A stretch of DNA of 52,288 bases, taken from contig CAVECB010000009.1 in assembly GCA_963614215.1 (NCBI GenBank), forward strand, positions 1 to 52,288, written 5' to 3'. The notes under the pieces are model-generated. The model had not been told where the DNA came from. It saw only the letters and a list, made by a program, of their open reading frames with translations, and made no database searches. This stretch comes from CAVAWX01 sp963614215. GTDB taxonomy: Bacteria > Actinomycetota > Coriobacteriia > Coriobacteriales > QAMH01. The position numbers and the translations under genes are program-made. Shown here one piece after another: positions 1 through 9,850 of the stretch; position 1 is the stretch's first letter, and the number at the start of each line of letters is the position of its first letter.

Positions 1-51
1 CGGTTCGTTTAATCCCTTCATCTACTTCCAGTTCTAGGAAAGGCGGCCGCG

Positions 52-1356
52 GTGGCAGACAAGACGTGCGAAACCGGTTTTAAGGCAAAGCCCGCTGCAG
101 GTCGTGCGGCGGCGCTTTCGACAAAAGCGGAGCGCGTGCGTGGGATGGTCCTCATCGTCATAGTGGCGCTGTTGCTCCTGTCTGCCATGGGCTATCTGGC
201 CGTCTGCGTGGTAAAGCCCGCCCTTGCCCCTTCCGCGAAGCTCCTTTTGGACAACAGGAACATAACCGAATTTCCGGAGTGCTCTTTTCAGGCGCTTGCC
301 TCTGGCACGTTCCAAAGCGCCTTCGAGAAGGCCGCATCCGACCACGTCCCGTGCCGCGATGAGCTGCTCAAGGCCAATGCCGCCGCCCAGCGCCTCGGCA
401 TACGCACAGCCAACCTCCCCTTCGCCTACAAGGCGATTCCCACCTACTACGGCTCCGGCTACGCGGAGGCAAAAGAAGCGCAGCTCGTGCAGGCGATACC
501 AGCGGCGCAGTCTGAGGAGATGGAGACGGCGCTTGCGACCAATGCAGACGCTTTAAACAGCCTGAGCGAAAAAATCGACGGAAAGCTTGTGTACTACCGG
601 CCTGCGCGTCTCGATTGCTCCTCGTTCAACCCGGCCGCAAAGCTGATGAAAGGCATCGCCGACGAGGGGTATATCCAAGATGTTTTCCTCGACAAGCTGG
701 ATGGCAGATGGCAGCTCGCTTCCAACAAGTACAGCTCGCTCAAAGAATACAAGGAAGATTTCTTCCGGACCGACCACCATTGGAAGATTAGCGGTGCTGT
801 CAAGGGTTATGAGACCATCATGGACGCGCTGGGCAGAGAGACGGTGAGCTTTTCTGAGCAGGAGTCCGTGGGGTGGTCCGCATGGTATGGCTCCGCTGCC
901 CGCATGGGTATCGACTTCACGCTGAAAGGCGAGAAGGTACAAGATGTGGACTACGAACGCAGCACGCTGAAGGTGACGATTGACGGCAAAGAGAAAAATG
1001 AGGCGTCCCTCGACAGGGGCTATAGTGCGAAAGGAGCGAAGTCGTACATGCCCAAAAAAAACTACGAGAGCTACTATGGTGCGTGGTTTCACGGGGACTA
1101 CGGCATCATCACGATAGAAAATCCTTCGTGCGACAACGACGATACTTTGCTCATTATTGGAGATTCCTTCAGCAACTGCATAGAGCGGTTTTTCGCCGAG
1201 AGCTATTCCCGTGTTGTGGTTGTGGACCCGCGCCATTTCGAGGGTTCGCTTTCCGCCTTGGTCGACGAAGAGAAGCCGCGCGACCTCGTCTGTATCCTCT
1301 CCGACCAGACAGTGCGCAGCGGTGAGAACAATGTGACGAAGACGCTAACCTCGTAA
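52..1356 (+). CDS. DHHW/SGNH-type exopolysaccharide modification protein (AlgJ-like)
   Basis: A 434-residue membrane-anchored protein. One hydrophobic segment lies at about residues 32-55, so most of the chain is probably extracytoplasmic. The signature FFRTDHHW at about residue 240 identifies the DHHW family, and LLIIGDSFSN near residue 370 resembles the SGNH hydrolase fold. Proteins of this family usually work beside an MBOAT O-acyltransferase and help acylate exported polysaccharide; that partner would lie upstream of the window and is not seen. The GTG start at 52 is chosen because AGGAAAGG precedes it by 8-15 bases. The next gene is convergent, with only 27 bases between them. The family call is firm; the acetylation role is inferred. 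Confidence 0.8.
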   Translation: MADKTCETGFKAKPAAGRAAALSTKAERVRGMVLIVIVALLLLSAMGYLAVCVVKPALAPSAKLLLDNRNITEFPECSFQALASGTFQSAFEKAASDHVPCRDELLKANAAAQRLGIRTANLPFAYKAIPTYYGSGYAEAKEAQLVQAIPAAQSEEMETALATNADALNSLSEKIDGKLVYYRPARLDCSSFNPAAKLMKGIADEGYIQDVFLDKLDGRWQLASNKYSSLKEYKEDFFRTDHHWKISGAVKGYETIMDALGRETVSFSEQESVGWSAWYGSAARMGIDFTLKGEKVQDVDYERSTLKVTIDGKEKNEASLDRGYSAKGAKSYMPKKNYESYYGAWFHGDYGIITIENPSCDNDDTLLIIGDSFSNCIERFFAESYSRVVVVDPRHFEGSLSALVDEEKPRDLVCILSDQTVRSGENNVTKTLTS

Positions 1357-1383
1357 GGGGGGCTAAAATCCCGCATACCCACA

Positions 1384-2262
1384 TCACTGGAACAGAGGGA
1401 CACGGCCGAGTAGAAAGTCTTCCAGCGGGTAGTCCTGCGAGCCCACGACAAGCGCATAGGTCCCCGGGTAGCGCTGCACGAAAGCTCCCAGCCCCTTCAA
1501 GCTCTTGACGCGCCCGCTCTTCACCTCGATGGCCGTCCTTCTGCGTCCCTGCGTCACCACGAAATCGACCTCGTCTCCCCTCTCCCGCCACCATCGCAAG
1601 GAGAAGTGTTCCTTTTGCGCGCGAGCGATCAGGTACGCCGCGACTGCAGACTCGACCAGATGCCCGCGTTGTTCCGAATCGCCCAAAATCCTCTCGCGGG
1701 ACACTCCTGCACATGCCGAGAAAAGCGAGGTGTCGTGCACTGCCAGACGCGGCGAGCTTGTCTTGGACTTGAGGGTCTTTTCATCGCATTTTTTCAAGGC
1801 GCTCATCATACCGGCGCGGGAGAGCAGGTCTAGGTAGTGCGCCACGGTGTCGGTGTTGCCCCTGTCGTCGAGCTGACCGAGAAGCTTGCGATACGAGATC
1901 TCCTGCGCGGAGTAGAGGGCGCCCAGCTCGAAGAGCGCGCGCAGGAGCGCCGGTTTGCGAACGCTTTCCATCTCGAGGACATCTTGTACGATCGTTGGCT
2001 CGACGATGGAGGTGCGTATATAGTCGAGCCAGCGTGTCTCGTCGTCTCTGAAAGCTGCGGCCCCCGGATAGCCGCCGAGATACAGAAAGTCGTTCAAGCC
2101 GTAATCGAACGCCTCGGCGCACTCGGCAAACGACCAATGAGTCGAATGAATCGTCTCGAAGCGACCCTTTAGCGACTCCGAGAGGCCGCTTTGGAGCAAT
2201 AGGGTCGAAGAGCCCGTGAGCACGAGACTGTTTTCTCGATGCTCAGAGTATAAGCCTTGCAT
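1384..2262 (-). pseudogene. AAA ATPase / DUF4143 protein, N-terminally truncated
   Basis: The 292-residue reading frame matches the C-terminal two thirds of AAA_14/DUF4143 ATPases. Near its start it has the LVLTGSS sensor-like strand, then SLKGRFE and HWSF, the FLYLGGYPGA segment, and a C-terminal restriction-nuclease-like stretch (DEVDFVV about 25 residues before AIEVKSG). The Walker A and Walker B region that should come first, roughly 100 or more residues, is missing. No ribosome binding site precedes the ATG at 2262, and the sequence upstream turns AT-rich and non-coding just before an inverted-repeat element. A complete member of the same broad family is encoded at 12049-13341. This is most likely a decayed gene, though a short product cannot be excluded. 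Confidence 0.7.
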
Positions 2263-2362
2263 TTTGTAGATTTTTGCAATTTGATAGGTTTGCCGTGCAA
2301 ATTGTGAAATATGCAGTTTTGCCGGTGATCAAAAATGCCTCCGCTACAGCGTTTCGATTTTT

Positions 2363-2577
2363 TAGCGAATCTAACAGTCAACGAAACGGGTGATGGGTCT
2401 ACGCTCGTGAGCTGCGGTACTGCGTTTCCGCCACGAGCAGATGGCGCACCACCCTTTCCGTTTTCGGCCATTTCTCCTGCGCCTGGTTCACCCTGAACAG
2501 GTAGACGTACCAGCCAGCACGTCTGCTATTGATCACGGTCTCGTATCACCCGTTTTGTTGACTGTTAGATTTCGCTA
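2363..2577. mobile_element. Small element with terminal inverted repeats (MITE-like or internally deleted IS)
   Basis: Two near-identical arms face each other at 2363-2394 and 2545-2577. Both contain the core TCTAACAGTCAAC followed by RAAACGGGTGAT, with one base difference and one single-base gap. About 150 bases lie between them. On the minus strand this interior encodes a 45-codon open tail (about 2541 to 2399) containing GWYVYLFRVNQAQ and ending at a TAG 5 bases from the left arm, the way many transposase genes end. I do not recognise the transposase family. TTTT flanks both ends, but a 4-base target duplication of T is weak evidence. The genes on both sides have lost their 5' ends here. 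Confidence 0.6.
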
Positions 2578-2901
2578 TTTTCGCAAGACGGGAGCCGTCA
2601 TGGCCCGGTGAAGGGCTTCGCGCAGGTGTTTTGGCTGCTCCTCCTCGGCGCGATGGTGCTCGGCGCGGCGCGAAGCGCACGCGCTACGGTCTCCCCGCTC
2701 GCCTTCATTGCCATGTTCTCCCTTCTCCTTCTCTTTTGCTTCGAGCTGGTCTGGGAGTGCAACAGCCGCTACGTGGTCCATATGTCGCCGTTGGTTTTGA
2801 CGCTCGCCGCGATAGCAATGTTCACTTCAAATCCTCTGGCAGGGTGGCGTCGAGCAGACGCGCGCAGTTGCCCTTGTCGCGGTAGGCGAAAAACGAGTTG
2901 A
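2569..2901 (+). pseudogene. 3' remnant of a polytopic membrane protein, GT-C/PMT-like
   Basis: An open plus-strand frame runs out of the right arm of the inverted-repeat element. It has three hydrophobic segments: FAQVFWLLLLGAMVLGAA, then a stretch around PLAFIAMFSLLLLFCFELVWE, then VVHMSPLVLTLAAIAMF. The WECNSRY motif before the last segment resembles the C-terminal end of membrane glycosyltransferases of the dolichyl-phosphate-mannose transferase type. No proper start codon or N-terminal catalytic loops are present. The last 80 bases overlap the convergent wall-polymer gene. I read it as the end of a gene cut by the neighbouring element; the family guess is tentative. Confidence 0.45.
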
Positions 2902-5431
2902 TGCGCGCCGCGTAAAGCCCGTCGAGTTTGCAGTCGCAATCGAGGTAGTGCTCGATTGTCTCGATTGTCTCTTCGACGGTTCGCGCAATGGGCCCTAGGC
3001 CGTCTCTTTCGTAGTCGAACCAGCCTGCACCGTATTGGGTAAGCCCATCGAACTGGAAGTAGACGAGCGGCTTTCCTAGGTAAGCGAAATCGAATGCCGC
3101 GCTCGAGGAGTCGGTGACAAAGATAGAGCTTTCCGAGAAGACCTGCGCGTAATCGGTGCTTGCCTGGTGCAAAATCTTGACCCTGTCGGATGCGAGCTCC
3201 TCGAAATACTTCTCGTAACAGGCAAAGCCCATGTGACAGAGGAACTGGCACGTGAAATCGTGCTTCTCGAGAAGCGCGGCAAACCGTTTCGAGGTGAGCA
3301 ATTCCTTGAACACTGTGTAGTACTCAGATTCCGTAAAACCCGGTAGCGCCTCGTTGAGGCCGTTGGACAGAAGGGCTCCACACAAAGACCTCCGCCACGT
3401 GGGCGCAATGGTGATGACGCGTTGCGGAGCCGATTCGAGCTTGTCGTAGCGCGGAAAGCCTGTGAGCAGGATCTGCTCCGCCTCGTAGAAATAGCGCTCT
3501 CCGAGAAAAGCATCCCTTTCCCTTGTGGTCGCGGCGACGATAAAGTCGATTTCCGTGTGGAGCCGGTTGGACTGGCGCGATACATCGTCTTTGGTGATTC
3601 CGTGTTGGAGCCAAATGAATTTGTAGTCGAGCAAATCCGCATACTCTCTCCCCAGCCGGGCAAACGGGAGATAGAACTTGGAGAAAGTATGACTCGAGTA
3701 CACGAGCGCCGCATTCAAAAACACCAGCTTGTGCCGCACACTGCCGGGTTGGAGCACATGCGATTTGCATGGTAGTCCCGCATAGCTTTCGCTGTCTTTG
3801 TCCAGCACGAAGTACGTGCGGCGCTTCAGGCGCGCGCTGCCGCAGCGCATGATGTGCTCGTAGAGAGCTTGCCCATTATCGCCGGCCTTGTTCGGGCGAT
3901 CCATGATCACGATGAACTTCTTCTTGTCTGCCGCGAAGGGACGAAACCATGTTCGAATCCCCTCTTCTTTTTCGAGTGCCTTGGCAGAATCGAGACCGCG
4001 CATAAACGCGTTTTTTTTCTCTTCCACCACTTTGAAGCTGTTGCCGTCGATAAAGAGCTTCTTGTTGAAGCGGCACACGCCCAGCGTCGGACCAGTAGTC
4101 ATGAGCGGCGGTTTTCTCATCGGGCGTATTCTTTTCACCGGCTCTACGCCACCCGTCGCGCAGTTTGTAAAGCAAAGAGAATACTCGCCGATTGCATACG
4201 GCAAGGTGAAACGACGGTAATGCGTTTGGTCGAGGGTGAATTCTCCGTAGACGTCGTCGAGGGAGGAGGAGAGGTTTTGGGATACCGCCGGCTCATAGCG
4301 CACGCCGTCGGAACCTATGGCCACGACGTCGAAAGGGTATCCGTAGTTGTAGAAGACGAGGTCCAACTCGAACGCTTTTGCGTTTATATGCACGTCTCTG
4401 AGCAGAATTTCGAATTGGGACATACTCCAGACGCCATCGGCAAGGCATTCTGCAAAAGAACTTCCCTTTAGCTTGAGGAACAGCTGCTTTCGCACGTTCG
4501 TGTCGATCATCTTGCTCGTATGGAGAATGAATTCCTTGTCGAGCGTGGAAACCAGCTTCTTGCAGCGTTCGATGAAACGCATTCGAAGCTCTTCAGATTC
4601 AAACGATTCTTTTCTGGCGTCTCTCAGCACGGCACGCAGCTGATATGCGATAAATTCCTTCTCATAGGTTTGAAGCCTGGTGTTCCCATCGGCAAACAGA
4701 CAATCCGTGGCGGCGATATTGTCGAATGCGGGCTTCGAGTTTTTGCTGTCGCGAAGAGCGTCTACATTGGAGCCCCCTGCAAGGCGGCGGCGGTAGTGGT
4801 AGACGACCTCCTTTTCGCAGACGTATCCGAAGCGGGGTTTTTGCTTGAAGAGCTTGAAGATGAGGTTCGCGTCTTCTCCTATGCGCAAATTCGTGTCGAA
4901 ACGCAGCTCGTCGAAACAGCATCGCTTGTAAAACGACGAGGCCGACGACAAAATGAAGTTTGCCGGCTCTTCCAGCAGATTGATGACCCTGTTCTTTTTG
5001 CCCATGTCCTTGTATTTGCCGTGCAAGCCGGTTTGCTTTCCGAAATAGACAAGGGGAATTGCGACCATATCCACCTCGTCTCCATGTGCAGCGAAGAAGG
5101 CGACGACTTCCTCGAGCGCGTTGGAAGACAAGATGTCGTCGGGGTCAAAGAAGTTCAGGTAGGTGCCGGTCGCGTAGAGCAACCCTGCGTTGCGTGCGCT
5201 CGCCTGCCCGCCGTTTTCCTGTTCGAGATAGACGACGTTTTCCGGATACTCATCGCGATAGGCCTTGCAAATCTCGCCGCTGCCGTCGGTGGAACCATCG
5301 TTTACGAAGACAATCTGGACCTTTTCCGTAAAACCGATGCTTTGAGCGAGGATGCTCTCGACTGCCTCTTCTATATACGGCTGCACGTTATAGACCGACA
5401 TGATGATCGAAAACAGATACCCCTTGTCCAT
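2822..5431 (-). CDS. GT2 glycosyltransferase fused to CDP-glycerol glycerophosphotransferase (TagF-like)
   Basis: An 869-residue fusion. The N-terminal GT-A domain (about residues 5-230) begins FSIIMSVYNVQPYIEEAV and has VNDGSTDGS, ENGGQASARNAGL and the metal-binding FFDPDD. The C-terminal half (about residues 500-869) is a TagF/TagB domain with WLQHG, GFPRYD, APTWRRSL and TDSSSAAFDFAYLGKPLVY. The family polymerises or primes poly(glycerol phosphate)-type wall polymers at the cytoplasmic membrane face. I start at 5431, where GAGGAGAG lies upstream and the GT2 homology begins; the frame stays open to 5872 but that extension is not protein-like. The usual DYSS motif reads DSSS here. The gene is divergent from its paralogue at 5651. 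Confidence 0.85.
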   Translation of the reverse strand: MDKGYLFSIIMSVYNVQPYIEEAVESILAQSIGFTEKVQIVFVNDGSTDGSGEICKAYRDEYPENVVYLEQENGGQASARNAGLLYATGTYLNFFDPDDILSSNALEEVVAFFAAHGDEVDMVAIPLVYFGKQTGLHGKYKDMGKKNRVINLLEEPANFILSSASSFYKRCCFDELRFDTNLRIGEDANLIFKLFKQKPRFGYVCEKEVVYHYRRRLAGGSNVDALRDSKNSKPAFDNIAATDCLFADGNTRLQTYEKEFIAYQLRAVLRDARKESFESEELRMRFIERCKKLVSTLDKEFILHTSKMIDTNVRKQLFLKLKGSSFAECLADGVWSMSQFEILLRDVHINAKAFELDLVFYNYGYPFDVVAIGSDGVRYEPAVSQNLSSSLDDVYGEFTLDQTHYRRFTLPYAIGEYSLCFTNCATGGVEPVKRIRPMRKPPLMTTGPTLGVCRFNKKLFIDGNSFKVVEEKKNAFMRGLDSAKALEKEEGIRTWFRPFAADKKKFIVIMDRPNKAGDNGQALYEHIMRCGSARLKRRTYFVLDKDSESYAGLPCKSHVLQPGSVRHKLVFLNAALVYSSHTFSKFYLPFARLGREYADLLDYKFIWLQHGITKDDVSRQSNRLHTEIDFIVAATTRERDAFLGERYFYEAEQILLTGFPRYDKLESAPQRVITIAPTWRRSLCGALLSNGLNEALPGFTESEYYTVFKELLTSKRFAALLEKHDFTCQFLCHMGFACYEKYFEELASDRVKILHQASTDYAQVFSESSIFVTDSSSAAFDFAYLGKPLVYFQFDGLTQYGAGWFDYERDGLGPIARTVEETIETIEHYLDCDCKLDGLYAARINSFFAYRDKGNCARLLDATLPEDLK

Positions 5432-5650
5432 GGTGCAGAGTCTCTCCTCGTTTCTTTTTGTTTGATGCCGCCTGCCGGCAATGACACGACCGGCAAACGC
5501 GCTGACATAAGTCTGAAATTCTACGCTTTTCCCCGAAGCGGCGTCTCGCGTCTGCGCAAACGGCTGTTGTCCGTGCCAACGGCGGTCTTTTCCTTGCGTA
5601 CACCCTCTACGAGCGCCTAGAATCTGCAAGTCGCGCGCCCGTGTGAAAAC
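5432..5650. promoter_or_regulatory. Divergent intergenic region between two wall-polymer genes
   Basis: A 219-base spacer separates the minus-strand GT2/TagF gene from its plus-strand paralogue, so promoters for both directions should lie here. I find no convincing -35/-10 pair for either direction and no clear operator. Open frames that cross it are shadow extensions. Confidence 0.3.
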
Positions 5651-8392
5651 ATGCATTGTATCGAAGGAAGCCGAGGGAAAACGAGATTGTCCGGCAACAT
5701 GAAAACCCGCGCCCGTGTGCTGCTCGGCCGCGCCAAAGGGCACATGTGGAAAACTGCGGTCTCTTTGGTGAAGGGACATATGTCCCCAAAGGCGTATGCG
5801 AAGCTGAAGCGCCACCGCTTCGAGGGCACCCTCTGCAAACCGAAGCCCAAGGCAGGCAGCTACAAGGCGCATGCCAGCTACAGCGTCGTTACCGCAGTCT
5901 ACAACGTGGCGCCCTATCTGGACGAGTTCTTCGAGAGCCTAGTCGCGCAGACGATGGAGTTGTCGGCTCTGCAAATAGTAGTCGTCGACGACGGCTCCAC
6001 CGACAGCTCGGCCGACGTGATCGAGTCTTGGCGGCGGCGCTACCCGGATCTGATCGAGTGCCACCGCAAGGAAAACGGCGGGCAGGCAAGCGCGCGCAAC
6101 CTTGGCCTCGGGTTTACCACCGGCGAGTGGGTCACCTTCATCGACCCGGACGATTTCCTCTCGCCGCGCTACTTCGAGGAGGTCGACCGCGCTATTTCCC
6201 GACATCCGCACCTGCAGCTCGTCAGTTGCCGACTCGTCTTTTTCCACGAGGCCGCCTCGTCTTCCTTCTCGGACACCCACCTGCTCACCTCCCGTTTTAC
6301 AAAAAACGAGTCGCTTTACAACGTGGACGATGATTGGATGCCCATACAGTTGAGCATGGCCACGGCGTTTTTCAGACGCGAGGCCATCGAGACTGCGTCT
6401 CTGCAATCCGACGAGGGCATCGTCCCCGATTTTGAAGACGCGCATTTCGTAGCGCGCTATCTTCTCTCGCTTCCCGCCGGGCGCGTGGCCTACCTGCGCA
6501 GCCCCGTCTACTACTACCGCAAGCGAGAATCTGGCGGATCCACGGTCGACAAATCCTGGAACGACCCGCGAAAGTTCACCGTCCTTCCCGAAAGGGGCTA
6601 TCTTTCCCTATTGGAGGCCGCGCGCGAGGCAAAGGGGTACGTGCCGGCATGGGCACAAAATGCGGTTCTCTACCATATCTCGCGCTATTTCAACCGCTTC
6701 GACGGGGCGGAAGGACTCGCACGTCCCTTTGTCGTGGACGGCGCGGCGGAAAAGTTCTGGGAATTCGCGGAGCAGATTTTCACCCTCATCGACGCGCAGA
6801 CCATCCGCGACGCACCCGACGAATGGCTTCCCTTTGCGCGCAAGGCAGCACTGCTGGCCATCTTCAAGGGGTGCGACATCGGACGTTTGGAATTCTCCTT
6901 GGAGCGCATCGACTTCGAGCGCGGCTTTATGCTGGTGAAGAGTTCGGGGCCGCGACTCGCGCTCTCCTACGACGGGCGCTCTGTGGAGGCGCTGCTGCAA
7001 AAGGAGCGACGCACCTTCGCTCTTGGGCGGCACTTCTACTCGGAATGGCTGTTTGCCTATCCCCTACCGGATCGGGATGCCACGCTCTCATACAACGCAG
7101 GTCCCAACGTACCTGCGACGCTCGTTTTCGGAGAAAGGCGGTTTTCCCATTCAGCGTCTTTCTCCGAGCTTGCCCGCCTCTACAAGACGGGCTGGGAGAA
7201 ATACGAGCAATGCGGTGGCCTGTGGCTGTTCATGGACCGCGACACGCAGGCAGACGACAACGCGGAGCATCTTTACCGTTGGGTGGCGCAGCATCATCCC
7301 GAACGCAAGATAGCCTTCGCACTTCGCCGCGAGTCGCCAGATTGGGATCGTCTAGCAGCCGAGGGATTCAAATTGCTGGACTTCGGCTCTGCGGAGCACG
7401 AGCGTGAGCTGCGCCGCTGCTCGGCCATCGTCAGCTCCCATGCCGACAACTACGTCCACTCCTACTTCAAGGACAACTTCTGCGGATCAAAAAAATACGT
7501 TTTCCTGCAACACGGGGTCATCTTGCACGACATGTCGAACTGGCTGAACCAGGATAAGCCAATCGACGCGATGCTCACCTCCTCGCATGCGGAGTTCGAC
7601 TCGATCGCGGGCGACAAAAGCCCCTATCTTCTCACCGGCATGCAGGTTGTCCTCACGGGCCTTCCCCGCCACGATGCGCTGTTAAAGAAAAGCGCAAGCT
7701 ACGAAGGGGACTCTATTCTCGTCATGCCCACATGGAGAAAGGCGCTGTGCGGAAAGTGCGAGGGACGGGGGAACGCGCGCGAGTTGGACGTGTCCTTCGC
7801 CGGGTCTTTGTACAAGAGTGCGTGGGAGACATTTGTAGCAGATCCGCGTTTGCGCGAGCTGGCCGAGGCGACGGGCAAGAGGATTGTCTTCTTTCCGCAC
7901 GCGAATATGTTCCCCTATGTCGAGGCGGGGATGTTTAAAGTGCCGGACTATGTCGAGGTGGCGGGCAACCAGACGGGTGATTCCATCCAAGATGCCTTCG
8001 CGCGCACCGCGCTTTTTGTGACCGACTACTCCTCGACGGCCTTCGAGGCGGCCTACATCGAACGCCCTTGCCTGTACTATCAATTCGACAGGGAGATCTA
8101 TCAAAGCGGGCAAAGTTACGCGCCGGGGTATTTCGACTTTACGCGCGACGGTTTCGGTCCTGTCGTCGAGACGCTAGACGATGCGATTGCCGCGATCGAA
8201 GAGATTGCGGGCAAGGGCTTTGCGCCGGCACACGAATATCTGGAAAGGGCACACGAGACCTTCGCCTATCGAGATGGGAAGTGTTGCGAGCGCGTCTACG
8301 AGGCCATTGAAGCTTTGTTCGAGCCGCTTGGGGGAAATCCAAACGGCAAGAAACCAGGGGGCGGCGCTCTGGGGAAAGGGCTTGGCGCATGA
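5651..8392 (+). CDS. GT2 glycosyltransferase fused to CDP-glycerol glycerophosphotransferase (TagF-like)
   Basis: Up to 913 residues. After a basic N-terminal leader the GT2 domain starts at SYSVVTAVYNVAPYLDEFF and carries VVDDGSTDSS, ENGGQASARNLGL and the DPDD metal site. The C-terminal TagF domain has FLQHGVILHDMSNW, TGLPRHD, MPTWRKAL, FFPHANMFPY, TDYSSTAFEAAYIERP and a YFDFTRDGFGP end. Both catalytic halves look intact. The start is uncertain: in-frame ATGs at 5651, 5699, 5744 and 5780 are possible, and the one at 5780 has the best Shine-Dalgarno (GAAGGGA). Its stop overlaps the start of the next paralogue by four bases. It likely adds sugar and glycerol-phosphate units to a secreted wall polymer. 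Confidence 0.85.
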   Translation: MHCIEGSRGKTRLSGNMKTRARVLLGRAKGHMWKTAVSLVKGHMSPKAYAKLKRHRFEGTLCKPKPKAGSYKAHASYSVVTAVYNVAPYLDEFFESLVAQTMELSALQIVVVDDGSTDSSADVIESWRRRYPDLIECHRKENGGQASARNLGLGFTTGEWVTFIDPDDFLSPRYFEEVDRAISRHPHLQLVSCRLVFFHEAASSSFSDTHLLTSRFTKNESLYNVDDDWMPIQLSMATAFFRREAIETASLQSDEGIVPDFEDAHFVARYLLSLPAGRVAYLRSPVYYYRKRESGGSTVDKSWNDPRKFTVLPERGYLSLLEAAREAKGYVPAWAQNAVLYHISRYFNRFDGAEGLARPFVVDGAAEKFWEFAEQIFTLIDAQTIRDAPDEWLPFARKAALLAIFKGCDIGRLEFSLERIDFERGFMLVKSSGPRLALSYDGRSVEALLQKERRTFALGRHFYSEWLFAYPLPDRDATLSYNAGPNVPATLVFGERRFSHSASFSELARLYKTGWEKYEQCGGLWLFMDRDTQADDNAEHLYRWVAQHHPERKIAFALRRESPDWDRLAAEGFKLLDFGSAEHERELRRCSAIVSSHADNYVHSYFKDNFCGSKKYVFLQHGVILHDMSNWLNQDKPIDAMLTSSHAEFDSIAGDKSPYLLTGMQVVLTGLPRHDALLKKSASYEGDSILVMPTWRKALCGKCEGRGNARELDVSFAGSLYKSAWETFVADPRLRELAEATGKRIVFFPHANMFPYVEAGMFKVPDYVEVAGNQTGDSIQDAFARTALFVTDYSSTAFEAAYIERPCLYYQFDREIYQSGQSYAPGYFDFTRDGFGPVVETLDDAIAAIEEIAGKGFAPAHEYLERAHETFAYRDGKCCERVYEAIEALFEPLGGNPNGKKPGGGALGKGLGA

Positions 8393-9850
8393 AGCTGGCC
8401 GAAAAAATGAGGAAAACCGCAAGCGCCGCCGCGAAAAAGTGTCTGAGCACCAAGACTCAATTGAAGATTAAGCAAAAGCGCCTCGAGGGCACGTTCTGCA
8501 AACCGAAGCCCAAGGCGGGCAGCTACAAGGCGCATGCCAGCTACAGCGTCGTCACCGCCGTCTACAACGTGGCGCCCTATCTGGACGAGTTCTTCGGGAG
8601 TCTGGTCGCGCAGACGATGGGGTTGTCGGCTCTGCAGATAGTGGTCGTCGACGACGGCTCCACCGATAGCTCGCCCGACATCGTCGAGTCTTGGCGGCGG
8701 CGCTATCCGGAGCTGATTGAGTGCCACCGAAAGGAAAACGGCGGGCAGGCGAGCGCGCGCAACCTCGGCCTTTCCTTTGCGAGGGGCGAGTGGGTTACTT
8801 TTGCCGACCCAGACGACTTTCTCTCACTGCGCTATTTCGAGGAGGTCGACCGTGCGATTTCCCGCCACCAGAACCTGCAATTCGTCAGCTGCAGGATGGC
8901 GATGTTGCGCGAGGCGACGCATTCTCTTGCAGACAATCATGTCCTCACCTATCGCTTTGCCGAAGACGAATCCCTTTACAACGTCGACGACGACCGGATG
9001 CCTATGCAGCTGAACATGAATACGGCGTTTTTCAGGCGCGAGGTCATCGAGGCCGCGTCTTTGCGCGTCGATGAGGGCATAGTCCCGAACTTCGAGGACG
9101 GGCATTTCGTAGGGCGCTACCTTCTCTCGCTTTCCGTCGGATGCGTGGCCTACCTGCGCCGCCCCGTCTACTACTACCGCAAGCGCGCGTCGGGCGGATC
9201 TGCGGTAGACGGCTCGTGGAGCGATGCGCGCAAGCTGACCGTAGTCCCCGAAAAAGGCTACCTCTCCTTGTTGGAGCACGCAAAAGCATCAAAAGGATAT
9301 GTGCCGCGCCGAATTCAGGACACGGTACTCTACGACATATCGTGGTACTTCGACTTCTTCGATGCTCAAGAGGAGCGCGCCCGCCCCTTTGTCGCGTCCG
9401 GTGCGGCGGAGAAGTTTTGGGAGATTGCACGGAATATCTTCTCGTACGTCGATACGCAGGCCATCTGCGACGCATCCTGTGTCTGGCTTCCCTTTACGCG
9501 CAAAGTGGCGTTGCTGGCCACCTTCAAAGACGAGAATCTTGGTCGCTTGGAGTTTTCCTTGGAGCGTATCGACTTCGAGCGCGGCTCTATTTTGGTGAAA
9601 AGCTCGGGCCCACAGCTTGCCCTCTCCTACGACGGGTGTCCTGTGGAGCCGCTGCTGCAAAAGGAGCAGCGCGTCTTCACTCTCGGGCGGCACTTCTACT
9701 CGGAGTGGACGTTTGCCTACCCCCTACCGGATCGGGATGCCACGCTCTCGTATAACGCAGGTCCCAACGTGCCCGCGACGCTTGTCCTTGGAAAAAGGCG
9801 TTTTTCCCGTTCAGCGCCTTTCTCCGAGCTTGTTCGCCTCTACAAGGCTG
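5807..9850 (+). repeat. Long imperfect direct repeat (about 1.4 kb per copy)
   Basis: Roughly 5807-7195 and 8477-9850 encode near-identical protein and share long identical nucleotide runs, for instance around the CKPKPKAGSYKAHASYS segment and the PLPDRDATLSYNAGPN segment. The copies are in tandem and in the same orientation, so unequal recombination between them could create or remove the TagF-bearing version. Confidence 0.75.

Noticed and set aside
5432..5872. Extension of the minus-strand GT2/TagF frame by 147 codons
   Set aside because: The extension is antisense to the conserved start of the opposite paralogue, has no family similarity, and a good ribosome binding site with an ATG exists at 5431.
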